From Puia dinghuensis (lineage in GTDB: Bacteria > Bacteroidota > Bacteroidia > Chitinophagales > Chitinophagaceae), in assembly GCF_014642875.1 (NCBI RefSeq), contig NZ_BMJC01000001.1:849335-913334 (forward strand): a DNA stretch of 64,000 nt. Direction: 5' to 3'. Position 1 is the first letter of the stretch, and every line of letters starts with the position of its first letter. The translations under genes were made by a program, and so were the position numbers. This document shows positions 46,312 through 54,666 of the stretch, one piece after another. The notes under the pieces were generated by a model. It saw nothing but the letters and a program-made list of their open reading frames with translations, was not told the origin of the DNA and ran no database searches.

Positions 46312-47181
46312 TTAGAATACCTCCAGGGTCCAGGTCCTTGCGAATGTTTCTCCACCCTCCAGCCGGTTGATCCCTTCTTTTTCCGTCCACTGCTGGTTGC
46401 TGTCGACGGAGTCAGCGATGCCGCACCATGGTTCTATACAGACAAAATCCGCATTTGGCGCCGCCCAGATACCAAGAAAGGGAAAGCCGGGAAACTCCAT
46501 TCGCAATCCCCGTTCGGTGCGCGCAGAACGCAGGGCGATACCGGTAGAGGCCAGATGCTTGAACACCAGGGCGTCTTTGGCGAACAGCTCCTTTTTCAAG
46601 GGCAAGGTCAGGCTATCGGCAAGCAGGGGCTGGGACTGCCTTTCGATGAGGCCGTCTTTGGAGATGGGCCAGCGGGGTGCACTCTCCGGCTGATCGAATT
46701 GCAGGTAATAGTCGGTATAGGTTGTCCCCGGGGCAAGCGGAACGTTGAAAGCAGGATGGCCGCCGACGGAAAAATACAGCGGTACAGTGGCAGGGTTGCT
46801 TACCCGGTAGGTGGTGGTAAAACCGCTGGCAGTGAGCCGGTAGATGATCCGAAGCTCGAAGTCGAAGGGAAAATGCTGTTGGGTAGCCTCGTCGCTTTTC
46901 AGGAGGAAAGTGATGGATTCCGGTGCCTGGGTCTCCACTCCGAACTCCTGGTCGCGCGCAAAACCATGGCGGGAAAGCGTATAGGGCTTATCCTGGTAGT
47001 AGTAGGTATTGGCCTTCAGGGTGCCTACGATAGGAAACAGCAGGGGGGAATGCTTACCCCAGAAAGCCGGGTCCCCATTCCATAAGTATTCGGTCTGATA
47101 CCCTTTGTGAAAAATGCTTTGCAGTTCTGCGCCTTTGGGATGTATACTAAGCCTGATCTGTTGGTTTTCGATGAAGAACAT
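46312..47181 (-). CDS. Aldose 1-epimerase family protein (LacX-type)
   Basis: 289 aa. Galactose-mutarotase fold with GAELQSIFHKG, EYLWNGDPAFWGKHSPLLFPIVG, HGFARDQEF (catalytic His region), FSVGGHPAFNVPL (second conserved His) and C-terminal CIEPWCGIADSV supplying the catalytic Glu. It interconverts sugar anomers, or acts on hexose-6-phosphates as in related YeaD enzymes; the substrate cannot be decided here. Cytoplasmic. Its promoter box lies in the 49-base divergent region with the permease gene. Confidence 0.9.
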   Translation of the reverse strand: MFFIENQQIRLSIHPKGAELQSIFHKGYQTEYLWNGDPAFWGKHSPLLFPIVGTLKANTYYYQDKPYTLSRHGFARDQEFGVETQAPESITFLLKSDEATQQHFPFDFELRIIYRLTASGFTTTYRVSNPATVPLYFSVGGHPAFNVPLAPGTTYTDYYLQFDQPESAPRWPISKDGLIERQSQPLLADSLTLPLKKELFAKDALVFKHLASTGIALRSARTERGLRMEFPGFPFLGIWAAPNADFVCIEPWCGIADSVDSNQQWTEKEGINRLEGGETFARTWTLEVF

Positions 47182-47197
47182 AACCGGTGAATTTGCC

Positions 47198-47205
47198 CAA
47201 ATTTA
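47198..47205 (-). promoter_or_regulatory. -7 box of the mutarotase gene
   Basis: Minus-strand TAAATTTG fits TAnnTTTG and ends 16 bases before the ATG at 47181. The opposite strand has a weaker TACATTCG about 10 bases before the permease ATG, so both divergent genes seem to have very short leaders. Confidence 0.5.
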
Positions 47206-47230
47206 GGGCTTTAATGCGTACATTCGGGTC

Positions 47231-48481
47231 ATGTTTCGCAACCTGGAGATCATCTGGACCAGCTTTAAAATGGCGTTACAGGAGTTTCGCAGCAACAAGC
47301 TCCGCACCTTCCTTTCCTTGTTAGGGATCACCTTTGGCATCTTCTGTATCATCAGTGTGCTGTCCACCATCAGCAGCATGCAAATACAGGTCAACAAAGA
47401 CCTGAAGGCGCTTGGCACCAAGACGATCTATATCGACAAATGGCAATATACCCCCGGTCCGGATTATCCCTGGTGGAAATATATCAAGCGGCCAACACCG
47501 AAATTCGACGAGTTGCGGCTGCTGAAAATGAAGGTTCCCGATGCCGCCCACATCTCCTTTGAAATGGAGACGCAGGACAGGGTCGACTACGGCGACAACA
47601 GCCTCACGGGTGTCAGCTACTATGGCAATACGGAGGATTTCGACAAGATACAGCAGGTGACGGTGGGGACCGGCCGGTATTTCCAGCAGGCTGATTTCGA
47701 CCATGGGTCGCCGTTCGTCGTACTGGGCTATCGTATTGCCGAACAGCTCTTCAACAAGCCGGAGAAGGCGGTAGGCCAGACGGTGAAACTGAGAGGCGGT
47801 AAGAATGCCATCGTCATCGGCGTCATCGAGAAACAGGGTCAAAGTCTCATCGGCGGTTGGGACTATGACAACTGTATCCTGCTGACCTATTCGTTTATGA
47901 AACAGATGATCAAGGAAGAGAATGCCAATCCCAAGATACTTGCCCAGGCCGGTAGCAAAATGAGCACGGAGGCACTGCAGGATGAGTTGAAAGGGGCGAT
48001 GCGGTCGATCCGGCAGCTCAGTCCCACCCAGGACGATAATTTCTCCCTGAATAACATCGATAATCTGGGCAAATTCTTCGACCCCATCTTTAGTGGTATG
48101 AACATCGGCGGCTGGGCCATCGCCGTTCTATCGCTCATCGTCGGGATGTTCGGGGTCGCCAATATCATGTTCGTCACCGTACGGGAAAGGACAGGCCAGA
48201 TCGGGCTAAAAAAAGCCATCGGCGCCAAACAGGGAAGCATCCTCACCGAATTCCTGCTGGAGTCGGCCTTTCTCTGTGTCATCGGCGGGCTCATCGGACT
48301 GATAGCCGTGTTTGCCCTGACGCTGATCTTCTCTGCCATCCTCAGCTTCCGGGTCATCATTCCCCTGAATATTATCCTGCTGGCCGTCTCCATTTGCATC
48401 TTCACGGGTGTTGCGGCGGGCATCATCCCGGCCTTTGTCGCCGCCCGGATGGACCCGGTGGTAGCGATCAGGAGCAATTGA
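47231..48481 (+). CDS. MacB-type ABC transporter permease
   Basis: 416 aa. An N-terminal helix (LRTFLSLLGITFGIFCIISVLSTI) is followed by a periplasmic MacB_PCD domain (~55-270) and three C-terminal FtsX helices (IAVLSLIVGMFGVANIMFVTV, FLLESAFLCVIGGLIGLIAVFAL, IILLAVSICIFTGVAAGIIPAF), ending in the canonical AARMDPVVAIRSN. RERTGQIGLKKAIGA is the coupling helix to an ATPase. No ATPase or adaptor gene is adjacent, so the partner is encoded elsewhere. Likely a mechanotransmission system for lipoproteins, peptides or drugs. Confidence 0.9.
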   Translation: MFRNLEIIWTSFKMALQEFRSNKLRTFLSLLGITFGIFCIISVLSTISSMQIQVNKDLKALGTKTIYIDKWQYTPGPDYPWWKYIKRPTPKFDELRLLKMKVPDAAHISFEMETQDRVDYGDNSLTGVSYYGNTEDFDKIQQVTVGTGRYFQQADFDHGSPFVVLGYRIAEQLFNKPEKAVGQTVKLRGGKNAIVIGVIEKQGQSLIGGWDYDNCILLTYSFMKQMIKEENANPKILAQAGSKMSTEALQDELKGAMRSIRQLSPTQDDNFSLNNIDNLGKFFDPIFSGMNIGGWAIAVLSLIVGMFGVANIMFVTVRERTGQIGLKKAIGAKQGSILTEFLLESAFLCVIGGLIGLIAVFALTLIFSAILSFRVIIPLNIILLAVSICIFTGVAAGIIPAFVAARMDPVVAIRSN

Positions 48482-48523
48482 CAGCCCCCACCCTGCGGCC
48501 CGGTGCATCCCCTCGCTTTTCCT

Positions 48524-48532
48524 TAATTTTGC
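48524..48532 (+). promoter_or_regulatory. -7 box of the tsaD promoter
   Basis: TAATTTTGC ends only 4 bases before the tsaD ATG, the same arrangement as at the ABC-F gene (5 bases). The transcript is predicted to begin at or within the first bases of the coding region. No clear -33 TTTG. Confidence 0.5.
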
Positions 48533-48536
48533 GCCC

Positions 48537-49652
48537 ATGCGAACAACGAGTTCAGGCCCGGTTACCCTTTTAGCCATCGAATCCTCATGTGATGAAACGA
48601 GTTGCGCCATCAGCCGCGATGAGGTGATCCTGTCGAATATCATTGCCGGCCAGGCCGTCCACGAACAATACGGCGGTGTTGTGCCCGAGCTGGCCAGCCG
48701 GGCGCATATGCAGAACATCGTTCCGGTGGTGGACGCCGCCCTGAAGAAAGCCGGTGTTTCCATCAGCGAACTGACGGCCATCGCGTTTACCCAGTCCCCG
48801 GGCCTCATCGGGTCGTTGCTGGTAGGTTCGCAGTTCGCCAAATCGCTGGCCCAGGCACTGGACATCCCGCTTCTCTCCGTGCATCACATGCAGGCACATG
48901 TACTGGCAAATCTCATTGTCCCGGCGTCCGCTGCCCGGAGCGCAGCGTCATCGCCCGTTGCCTCCACCTCTACGGCCGCCAGTCCCGGACCCGCCTCGCC
49001 CGCCAGCCGGGAAGCCGCCCGGCCATCCTTTCCTTTTCTTTGCCTCACCGTCAGCGGCGGGCATACTCAGATAGTGCTTTGTCATTCCCCGCTGAAAATG
49101 GAGGTCATCGGCGAGACACTCGACGACGCCGCCGGCGAAGCCTTTGACAAATCCGCCAAGCTGCTCGGCCTGCCCTACCCCGGCGGCCCCCTCATTGATA
49201 AATATGCGCGGGAAGGCGATGCCGGCCGTTTTCCATTCCCCGAGCCACAGATACCAGGCCTCAATTTCAGCTTTAGCGGACTGAAGACGGCCATTCTTTA
49301 TTTCCTGCAGGAGAACGTAGCAAAAGACGCCGGGTTCGTTGCCGCCAACCTGCCCGATATCTGCGCCTCGATACAGGGGCGCATCATCTCCATCCTCCTC
49401 AACAAATACCGGAAGGCGGCGCGGGAAACGGGCGTCACCGATCTTTGCATCGCCGGTGGGGTATCGGCCAACAGTGGATTGCGCAAAGCATTCGGGGAGA
49501 TGGGTCGGAACAACGGCTGGAACACCTTTATCCCACCTTTTGAATACTGTACCGATAATGCCGCCATGATCGCGATCACGGGCTATTACAAATACCTGGC
49601 GGGTGAATTCGCCCCTTTGTCGGTGAGCGCCAGTGCCCGCGCCGAATGGTGA
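48537..49652 (+). CDS. tsaD: tRNA N6-adenosine threonylcarbamoyltransferase
   Basis: 371 aa. ASKHA-fold enzyme that transfers threonylcarbamoyl to A37 of ANN-decoding tRNAs with TsaB/TsaE. LLAIESSCDETSCAI, SRAHMQNIVPVV, TQSPGLIGSLLVG, the metal-binding HHMQAHVLAN, VSGGHTQIV, GEAFDKSAKLLGLPYPGG and IAGGVSANSGLR are intact. Odd feature: residues ~129-163 are an Ala/Ser/Pro/Thr-rich stretch between HVLAN and PSFPFLCL, where homologs have only a few residues. The C-terminal tail overlaps no motif but the frame runs close to trmN6 (22 bases). Confidence 0.95.
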   Translation: MRTTSSGPVTLLAIESSCDETSCAISRDEVILSNIIAGQAVHEQYGGVVPELASRAHMQNIVPVVDAALKKAGVSISELTAIAFTQSPGLIGSLLVGSQFAKSLAQALDIPLLSVHHMQAHVLANLIVPASAARSAASSPVASTSTAASPGPASPASREAARPSFPFLCLTVSGGHTQIVLCHSPLKMEVIGETLDDAAGEAFDKSAKLLGLPYPGGPLIDKYAREGDAGRFPFPEPQIPGLNFSFSGLKTAILYFLQENVAKDAGFVAANLPDICASIQGRIISILLNKYRKAARETGVTDLCIAGGVSANSGLRKAFGEMGRNNGWNTFIPPFEYCTDNAAMIAITGYYKYLAGEFAPLSVSASARAEW

Positions 49653-49674
49653 GTTTTCCATAATTTCGCGAAGC

Positions 49675-50391
49675 ATGCCCAACCCTTATTTTCAGTTCAA
49701 GCAGTTCATGATCCGCCAGGATCAGTGCGCCATGAAAGTGTGCACGGATGCCTGCATCCTGGGCGCCTGGTTTGCCAACAAGGCACCGGCCTGGTCACAG
49801 GTGTTGGACATCGGCAGCGGCACCGGGCTATTGATGCTGATGCTGGCGCAGAAGCACAAGGGAGAGATCAGGGGCATCGAGCTCGACCTCGATGCTTACC
49901 GGCAACTGAAGGATAATATCGGGCAAAGTCCCTGGAAGCAAATGCTAAAGGTCTTCCCGGGAGATGTTCGCTCTTTTACTTTTCCCGGCAAATTCGACTT
50001 CATTATCACCAACCCGCCTTTTTATGAGGACGACCTGCCCGCTGCCAGCGACGCCGTCAACCTGGCACGTCACAGCAAGGAGCTAACCCTTGCCGAACTG
50101 CTCACCGTCATCCACGCCAATCTGTCCCCCGAAGGCGCTTTCGGTATCCTCCTACCCTATCACCGGGCGGCCTGGTTTGAAGAGACAGCCGCTTCGGCCT
50201 ATGGCTTTTGTCTGAAGGAAAAACTCCTGGTGCGCCAGACACCCCGTCATGATTTTTTCAGGAGCATCCTCTATTTCTCCCGCCGCCGCGAAGGCTTTGT
50301 CCCGACGACCGAGCTGACGATACAGAACAGCGAAGGAGTGTATACGGAGGACTTTGCCGAGCTGATGCGCGATTATTACTTGTATTTGTAA
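49675..50391 (+). CDS. trmN6: tRNA1(Val) (adenine37-N6)-methyltransferase family protein
   Basis: 238 aa from ATG 49675 (MPNPYFQFKQF); a longer frame overlaps tsaD. Class I SAM methyltransferase with VLDIGSGTGLLMLMLA (SAM loop), IELDLDAYRQLKDN and the amino-methylase motif NPPFYEDDL. FKQFMIRQDQCAMKVCTDACILGAW is the YfiC/TrmN6 N-terminal signature. It most likely modifies A37 of tRNA, a nice match to tsaD upstream, which also targets position 37. TAATTTCG lies just before the ATG as a possible own promoter. Confidence 0.9.
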   Translation: MPNPYFQFKQFMIRQDQCAMKVCTDACILGAWFANKAPAWSQVLDIGSGTGLLMLMLAQKHKGEIRGIELDLDAYRQLKDNIGQSPWKQMLKVFPGDVRSFTFPGKFDFIITNPPFYEDDLPAASDAVNLARHSKELTLAELLTVIHANLSPEGAFGILLPYHRAAWFEETAASAYGFCLKEKLLVRQTPRHDFFRSILYFSRRREGFVPTTELTIQNSEGVYTEDFAELMRDYYLYL

Positions 50392-50435
50392 GCGCGGGCC
50401 CGCCAGCCTCTCCCCTCGGTGGCCCCTCCACGCTG

Positions 50436-51638
50436 TTAACGCACACCGGCGTATTCCGACAGGTAGCGGTAGTGCTCCATCAGTTGGCCGCCCCTCACCA
50501 TCGTCGCGCGATCGATGATCTTCGAGCCTCCATTTATCAGCGGTTCCAATACGTATTTGATCAGCTGTTGGCCAAAATACCGGGAGGCATCTCTTGGCAA
50601 TTCGTTAGGCAGGTTGCCAACGGCCATGACGTCGACCGAGCCGGGCAGGTAAGGCGCCGTGCGTTGCCGCGTCTGCCGGTCTACTCCATAAATGGGGGCT
50701 TCCATGGAAGCCTCGCCAAGGTTGCAGGGTATCGACCCTTCCTTGTCATCGGTGATGTCGGCGATGGTCTTTATCCTGAAGTCGGGATGCACCATATCCT
50801 CCCACTCGAACAGCCGGGGCATATTTTTGTCCCAATAGATGCCGTTCATCAGGATATCGGCTGTCCGGGTAAAAGGCAGGAAGGTGCAGCGATAGTCCTG
50901 GGGATGAGCATGAAAGTGTTCGCGATGATAGGTCTTTGTCTGGACATGTTCGTAGAGCCCGCCGCCTTTCAGCTGGGTAAACACCGGATAGGAGAAGCTG
51001 CGTTCGAGAAACTCATCGGGCTCCACCTCTACTATTTCCAGGAGGTTCATCACTTCCAGCACGCCATGCGCCACGCGGCCGGAGCCGGTGACGGCTACTT
51101 TTATCTCCGGCAGCCGGAGACCGAAATAGGTGTGGATGAGTTCGCGGAAACTCTGCTGCTGGTGTACCCGGCCAAGATTATACTCACCGGTGCGCTGCCC
51201 ATAGGCCATGATCCCGTTGTGCGCTCCCACGACACCGGCAAAGAAACCAAAACCCAGGATACGCTGCCCATCGTCGTGCTCCAGGCATTCATAGTCGATG
51301 AGGGTGATCTTCTTTTCCAGGATGGCGCGAAACATCTGCCGGTTGTCAGGTTGTTGTTTCTTGGTGTGGGAGAAAAAGAGATAGGTCTTGCCGGGAAGCA
51401 GGGTTTTTGCAGGCACTTCCTTGATGCCGAGGAGGATGTCGCAACCGGTCATATCCTCCCGTACTTCAACCCCCGCGGCGAGATACTCTTTATCGGAATA
51501 GCAGCGCTCGGGCGAAGCCTGTGCTATCACCCTTACTTCGGTCGAAGTTTTATGGATCCATTTGCAATGAGCGGGCGTCAAAGCCACTCTGTTGTCTGCA
51601 GGAATTTTGCCTTCGCGTAACAAGCCTATCGTTATCAT
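50436..51638 (-). CDS. Saccharopine dehydrogenase (lysine-forming)/alanine dehydrogenase-like oxidoreductase
   Basis: 400 aa from ATG 51638 (MITIGLLREGKIPADNRVALTP). The N-terminal AlaDH/PNT domain has REGKIPADNRVALTPAHC and GCDILLGIKEVP; the central NAD-binding domain has KVAVTGSGRVAHGVLEVM. Overall order and the SFSYPVF and DITDDKEGSIP stretches resemble yeast LYS1-type saccharopine dehydrogenase rather than true alanine dehydrogenase. It could act in lysine metabolism, but the genome context (tRNA and trmN6) gives no support and the substrate is open. No start-proximal promoter box is clear apart from TATCTTTA. Confidence 0.8.
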   Translation of the reverse strand: MITIGLLREGKIPADNRVALTPAHCKWIHKTSTEVRVIAQASPERCYSDKEYLAAGVEVREDMTGCDILLGIKEVPAKTLLPGKTYLFFSHTKKQQPDNRQMFRAILEKKITLIDYECLEHDDGQRILGFGFFAGVVGAHNGIMAYGQRTGEYNLGRVHQQQSFRELIHTYFGLRLPEIKVAVTGSGRVAHGVLEVMNLLEIVEVEPDEFLERSFSYPVFTQLKGGGLYEHVQTKTYHREHFHAHPQDYRCTFLPFTRTADILMNGIYWDKNMPRLFEWEDMVHPDFRIKTIADITDDKEGSIPCNLGEASMEAPIYGVDRQTRQRTAPYLPGSVDVMAVGNLPNELPRDASRYFGQQLIKYVLEPLINGGSKIIDRATMVRGGQLMEHYRYLSEYAGVR

Positions 51639-51703
51639 CCTTAGCCGTTTTTCCGCCGGTTTCTCGTCCGGGCGATTGCTAAAGATAGAATTTTTCACTC
51701 CTT

Positions 51704-51735
51704 TTTGGACAGGAGGGGCTAAATACGTAATATTG
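51704..51735 (+). promoter_or_regulatory. Promoter of tRNA-Leu
   Basis: TTTG at 51704-51707, 20-base spacer, then TAATATTG at 51728-51735, one base off TAnnTTTG. The start would be about 20 bases upstream of the mature tRNA 5' end. Confidence 0.5.
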
Positions 51736-51761
51736 CGTCCCGCTTTTCCCAACGATCCCAT

Positions 51762-51845
51762 GCCCAGATGGCGGAACTGGTAGACGCGTCAGACTCAAAA
51801 TCTGGTATTGGCAACAATGTGCAGGTTCGATTCCTGTTCTGGGCA
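51762..51845 (+). tRNA. tRNA-Leu (anticodon CAA)
   Basis: 84 bases. The acceptor stem GCCCAGA pairs perfectly with TCTGGGC at 51838-51844, with discriminator A at 51845. The D arm holds AACTGGTAGAC, the anticodon loop is CTCAAAA with anticodon CAA at 51796-51798, the long class II variable arm fits leucine, and the T loop is GTTCGATTC. CCA is not encoded (CAA follows). A terminator follows directly. Confidence 0.95.
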
Positions 51846-51849
51846 CAAG
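51830..51849 (+). repeat. 3' end of tRNA-Leu, repeated at 62966-62985
   Basis: ATTCCTGTTCTGGGCACAAG here and ATTCCTGTTCCGGGCACAAG at 62966, same orientation, 19 of 20 identical. Covers part of the T arm, the 3' acceptor strand and four bases beyond, the usual extent of a tRNA attachment core. Confidence 0.7.
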
Positions 51850-51881
51850 GCCTTCTTCGCGATCGCGGAGGAGGCTTTTTT
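51850..51881 (+). terminator. Terminator of tRNA-Leu
   Basis: A 12-bp hairpin (51850-51861 with 51864-51875, two G-T pairs, minimal loop) followed by six T. Confidence 0.9.
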
Positions 51882-51916
51882 CTTACTACCGGTAGGAAGA
51901 AGGAAGATAAGCATCC

Positions 51917-54364
51917 CTATTCCATTCTGAGGCTCTTCGTCGGATTGGCAGTAGCTGCTTTGATCGCCTGGAAACTGATCGCACCCATACTGAGGATCAT
52001 CAGGATACACCCCGCTGCCAGGAAGGTCCACCAACCTATTTCGATCCTGTAGGCGAATTGCTGCAGCCAGGTGTGCATTATCCACCATGTTACAGGCACG
52101 CCTGTCAGGGTCGCCAATATTATTAGCTTCACGAAATCTTTCGAAAGCTGATACATAATGTTTTTTACGGATGCTCCGAGGACTTTGCGGATACCGATCT
52201 CTTTGGTGCGCTGCTGTATATTGTAGGCAGCAAGTCCGAGAATACCCAGGCAGGCAATGACCATCGCAATGCCGGCAAAGACGCCGAAGACAGCTCCAAA
52301 ATGTCGATCTGCCGCGTACTGCTTGTCAAAAAATTCATCAAGGAAATAATAGTCGAAAGCATCGTTGGGGAAATAGGTCTTCCATTTTTCCCTGATAGCG
52401 GCAATCGTCGCCGGAATATTCCGCGAGGAGATCTTGATAGAATAAAAATTCCGGGCACTACGGCGCAGAATGATCCACTGCGGATAAACAATTTTATGAA
52501 AGGACTCCGTATGATAGTCCTGAACGACACCAATTATTGTTTTGGGAACACCGACCCCCATTTTCATGTTAATGGCTTGTTCCGGTGTACTGAATCCAAG
52601 CATCCGGGCCGCGGTCTCATTGATGATGACCGAAGGACCTTCGGAGACGCCGGCAGAGGAATCCGTCGGAGAGAAATTCCTGCCTGCGACCAGCTTCATG
52701 CCATAGGCAGGAATAAACTCTTCGTCGACGCCCAGGAAGCGAAAGACAAGAGGATTGGAGTAGCCTGGATCCGAACGCGCGATGCGGTTAGTCCAGGTAT
52801 TTTCTTTGCCCATCGTGCTCGTGGAAGCCGTTAGACTCATGACCCCAGGCAACTGTAAGACTGAATGTTTGAAAGGCTGAAAGATTCCCTGGTAGGCAGT
52901 ATCTTTTATGGAACTCGCTCCGTTCACTACCAGCATCTGACTAATGTCCACTCCCAGCGGCTGCGAACGCATAAAATTTATTTGACAATAAACGATCATC
53001 ATCCCTGCCACCAGCACAATGGAAGTCAGGCATTGAAATATGATGAGCCCTTTCCGCAGGATCAACCCTTTGGTACTGCTTTTGAAAGAGCCTTTCAATA
53101 TGGAAGCCGCCTTAAATCCTGATAGAATAAAGGCCGGATAAGTCCCCGACAACAGCGTCCCGACGATAAAAATAAAAGCGGCCATCGTCCAATAGGTAGG
53201 AGGCAAATAAAAACCACCCGGCAGTTCTTCGCTGATCAACACCTTGAACCAGGGCGTGACCAAACCTGCGATCATCAAGGCTATGAAGAAGGAAGCGAGG
53301 TTGATCAAAATGCCCTCGACCAGAAACTGGCGGACCAGTGATAAGCGGGTGGCGCCTATCACCTTCCTGACGCCGACCTCCCGGGCGCGCTCCAGCGAAC
53401 GAGCCGTGGCAAGATTAATATAGTTCACCCAGGCGATGCACAGAATGAATAATGCCACCAGGAATAAGAAGGTCACTGTTTGTTGATTCCCATTCACCTC
53501 GGCTTCTTCCCCATAATCAGAATGAAGATGTATATCCGTCAACGGCATTATATAAACCTCGTTGCGGATGCCGCCCGCCCTTTTGAACTCAACGTTATTC
53601 ACGTACCGGTCGCAAAAACCCGGAAATTTAGCTTCAAGCTTTTTAATGTCCGTTCCGGGCCGCAGCAGCAAATAGGTATAGAAAACGTCCCATCCCCAAC
53701 TCGTTTCCTCCGGCCTGCTCTGGTCGCCCCACAGGCGGAAGTAGCTGCCGACAGTCGCATAAGACAGGAGATAGTCGACTACCAGGTGAGAATGAGCCAA
53801 CGGATGGAACACCCCCGAAACTTCGAATAATTTGGTAAAGTAGGGAGCGCGGTAGACAAGTTTTTTCCCCAAAGGGTCGACATTGCCAAAGTATTTCCTG
53901 GCCAGTTCTTCGGAGAGCATGATCTTATCCAGTCCGCTCAACGCCGTCCGGGAATCCCCCTTGATCACCTGAACGTCGAACATAGGGAGAAATGACGGGT
54001 CGGCATAGTAGCCTTTCTCCTCGCGGAACTTTAGATCCCGTTCATCGTTGGAGAGTAACAGGTCGGCTTTGGACAGGCGGCAGTAATCTTCTATCTCCGG
54101 AAATTGCTGCTTCATTAAAGGGCCGAATGGGGGATATGAAGTAGCGGATTGATAGATCAGGTTTCCATGTTGATAAGTATCCAGCCTTAATCGAGCGATC
54201 CGGTCGGCCTTAGGAAAAGCATCATAGCCCTTCTCAAAAGCTACATATTGAAAGAGGAGTAGGCAACAGGCTAACCCCGTTGTAAGACCGGCTATATTGA
54301 GGACGGAGTAATCTTTCCGCCTTAAAAGACTGCGGATGGCAATCTTAAAATAATTATAGAACAT
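51917..54364 (-). CDS. Large two-module FtsX/MacB ABC permease
   Basis: 815 aa, ATG 54364. It has eight predicted helices in the order one, periplasmic MacB_PCD, three, one, second MacB_PCD, three. The start YFKIAIRSLLRRKDYSVLNIAGLTTG, the coupling motifs RAREVGVRKVIGATR and RTKEIGIRKVLGASV, and the end TANPTKSLRME are typical of the Bacteroidota duplicated-permease family. No ATPase gene is adjacent. Substrate unknown. Only low sequence identity is visible to the permease at 56666, so they are not recent copies. The promoter probably lies in the gene-free 54365-54666 stretch. Confidence 0.9.
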   Translation of the reverse strand: MFYNYFKIAIRSLLRRKDYSVLNIAGLTTGLACCLLLFQYVAFEKGYDAFPKADRIARLRLDTYQHGNLIYQSATSYPPFGPLMKQQFPEIEDYCRLSKADLLLSNDERDLKFREEKGYYADPSFLPMFDVQVIKGDSRTALSGLDKIMLSEELARKYFGNVDPLGKKLVYRAPYFTKLFEVSGVFHPLAHSHLVVDYLLSYATVGSYFRLWGDQSRPEETSWGWDVFYTYLLLRPGTDIKKLEAKFPGFCDRYVNNVEFKRAGGIRNEVYIMPLTDIHLHSDYGEEAEVNGNQQTVTFLFLVALFILCIAWVNYINLATARSLERAREVGVRKVIGATRLSLVRQFLVEGILINLASFFIALMIAGLVTPWFKVLISEELPGGFYLPPTYWTMAAFIFIVGTLLSGTYPAFILSGFKAASILKGSFKSSTKGLILRKGLIIFQCLTSIVLVAGMMIVYCQINFMRSQPLGVDISQMLVVNGASSIKDTAYQGIFQPFKHSVLQLPGVMSLTASTSTMGKENTWTNRIARSDPGYSNPLVFRFLGVDEEFIPAYGMKLVAGRNFSPTDSSAGVSEGPSVIINETAARMLGFSTPEQAINMKMGVGVPKTIIGVVQDYHTESFHKIVYPQWIILRRSARNFYSIKISSRNIPATIAAIREKWKTYFPNDAFDYYFLDEFFDKQYAADRHFGAVFGVFAGIAMVIACLGILGLAAYNIQQRTKEIGIRKVLGASVKNIMYQLSKDFVKLIILATLTGVPVTWWIMHTWLQQFAYRIEIGWWTFLAAGCILMILSMGAISFQAIKAATANPTKSLRME

Positions 54365-54666
54365 CTTACAATGACCTCCCCGTAAGGATGGGAATCAAAG
54401 CGGGTGCCATTCAATTTTTGATTTGATAACCAGTCGTTTATTAATCCCAACGCTTTTATTCTGTTCGATTTCGATACAGCAAACTGTCTGTTTACGCTTA
54501 TCGTCATCCAGCTACAGGGGTGGTGAATCAACTTTCGACGGTGATATCTTCCAATTCGCCTTCTTCATCCACAACTACCACTACAATATAGTTTGTTGTT
54601 CCTCCCGGCTTCGCGAAGTGTCATTTGTTCTTTTTGGACCGTTTTTCCCTGAAAACTGCGAGTCAA
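54365..54666. other. Gene-poor stretch between permease and acyltransferase genes
   Basis: 302 bases, A+T-richer than the flanking permease. It should hold the permease promoter on the minus strand. Only very short frames occur, such as a 19-codon minus-strand ORF ending in LYCSGSCG and, in a neighbouring frame, an acidic tail VDEEGELEDITVES; neither has convincing translation signals. I see no RNA gene here. Confidence 0.4.

Noticed and set aside
54322-54531. 69-aa minus-strand ORF across the permease start
   Set aside because: It overlaps the permease N-terminus in another frame and shows no family pattern.
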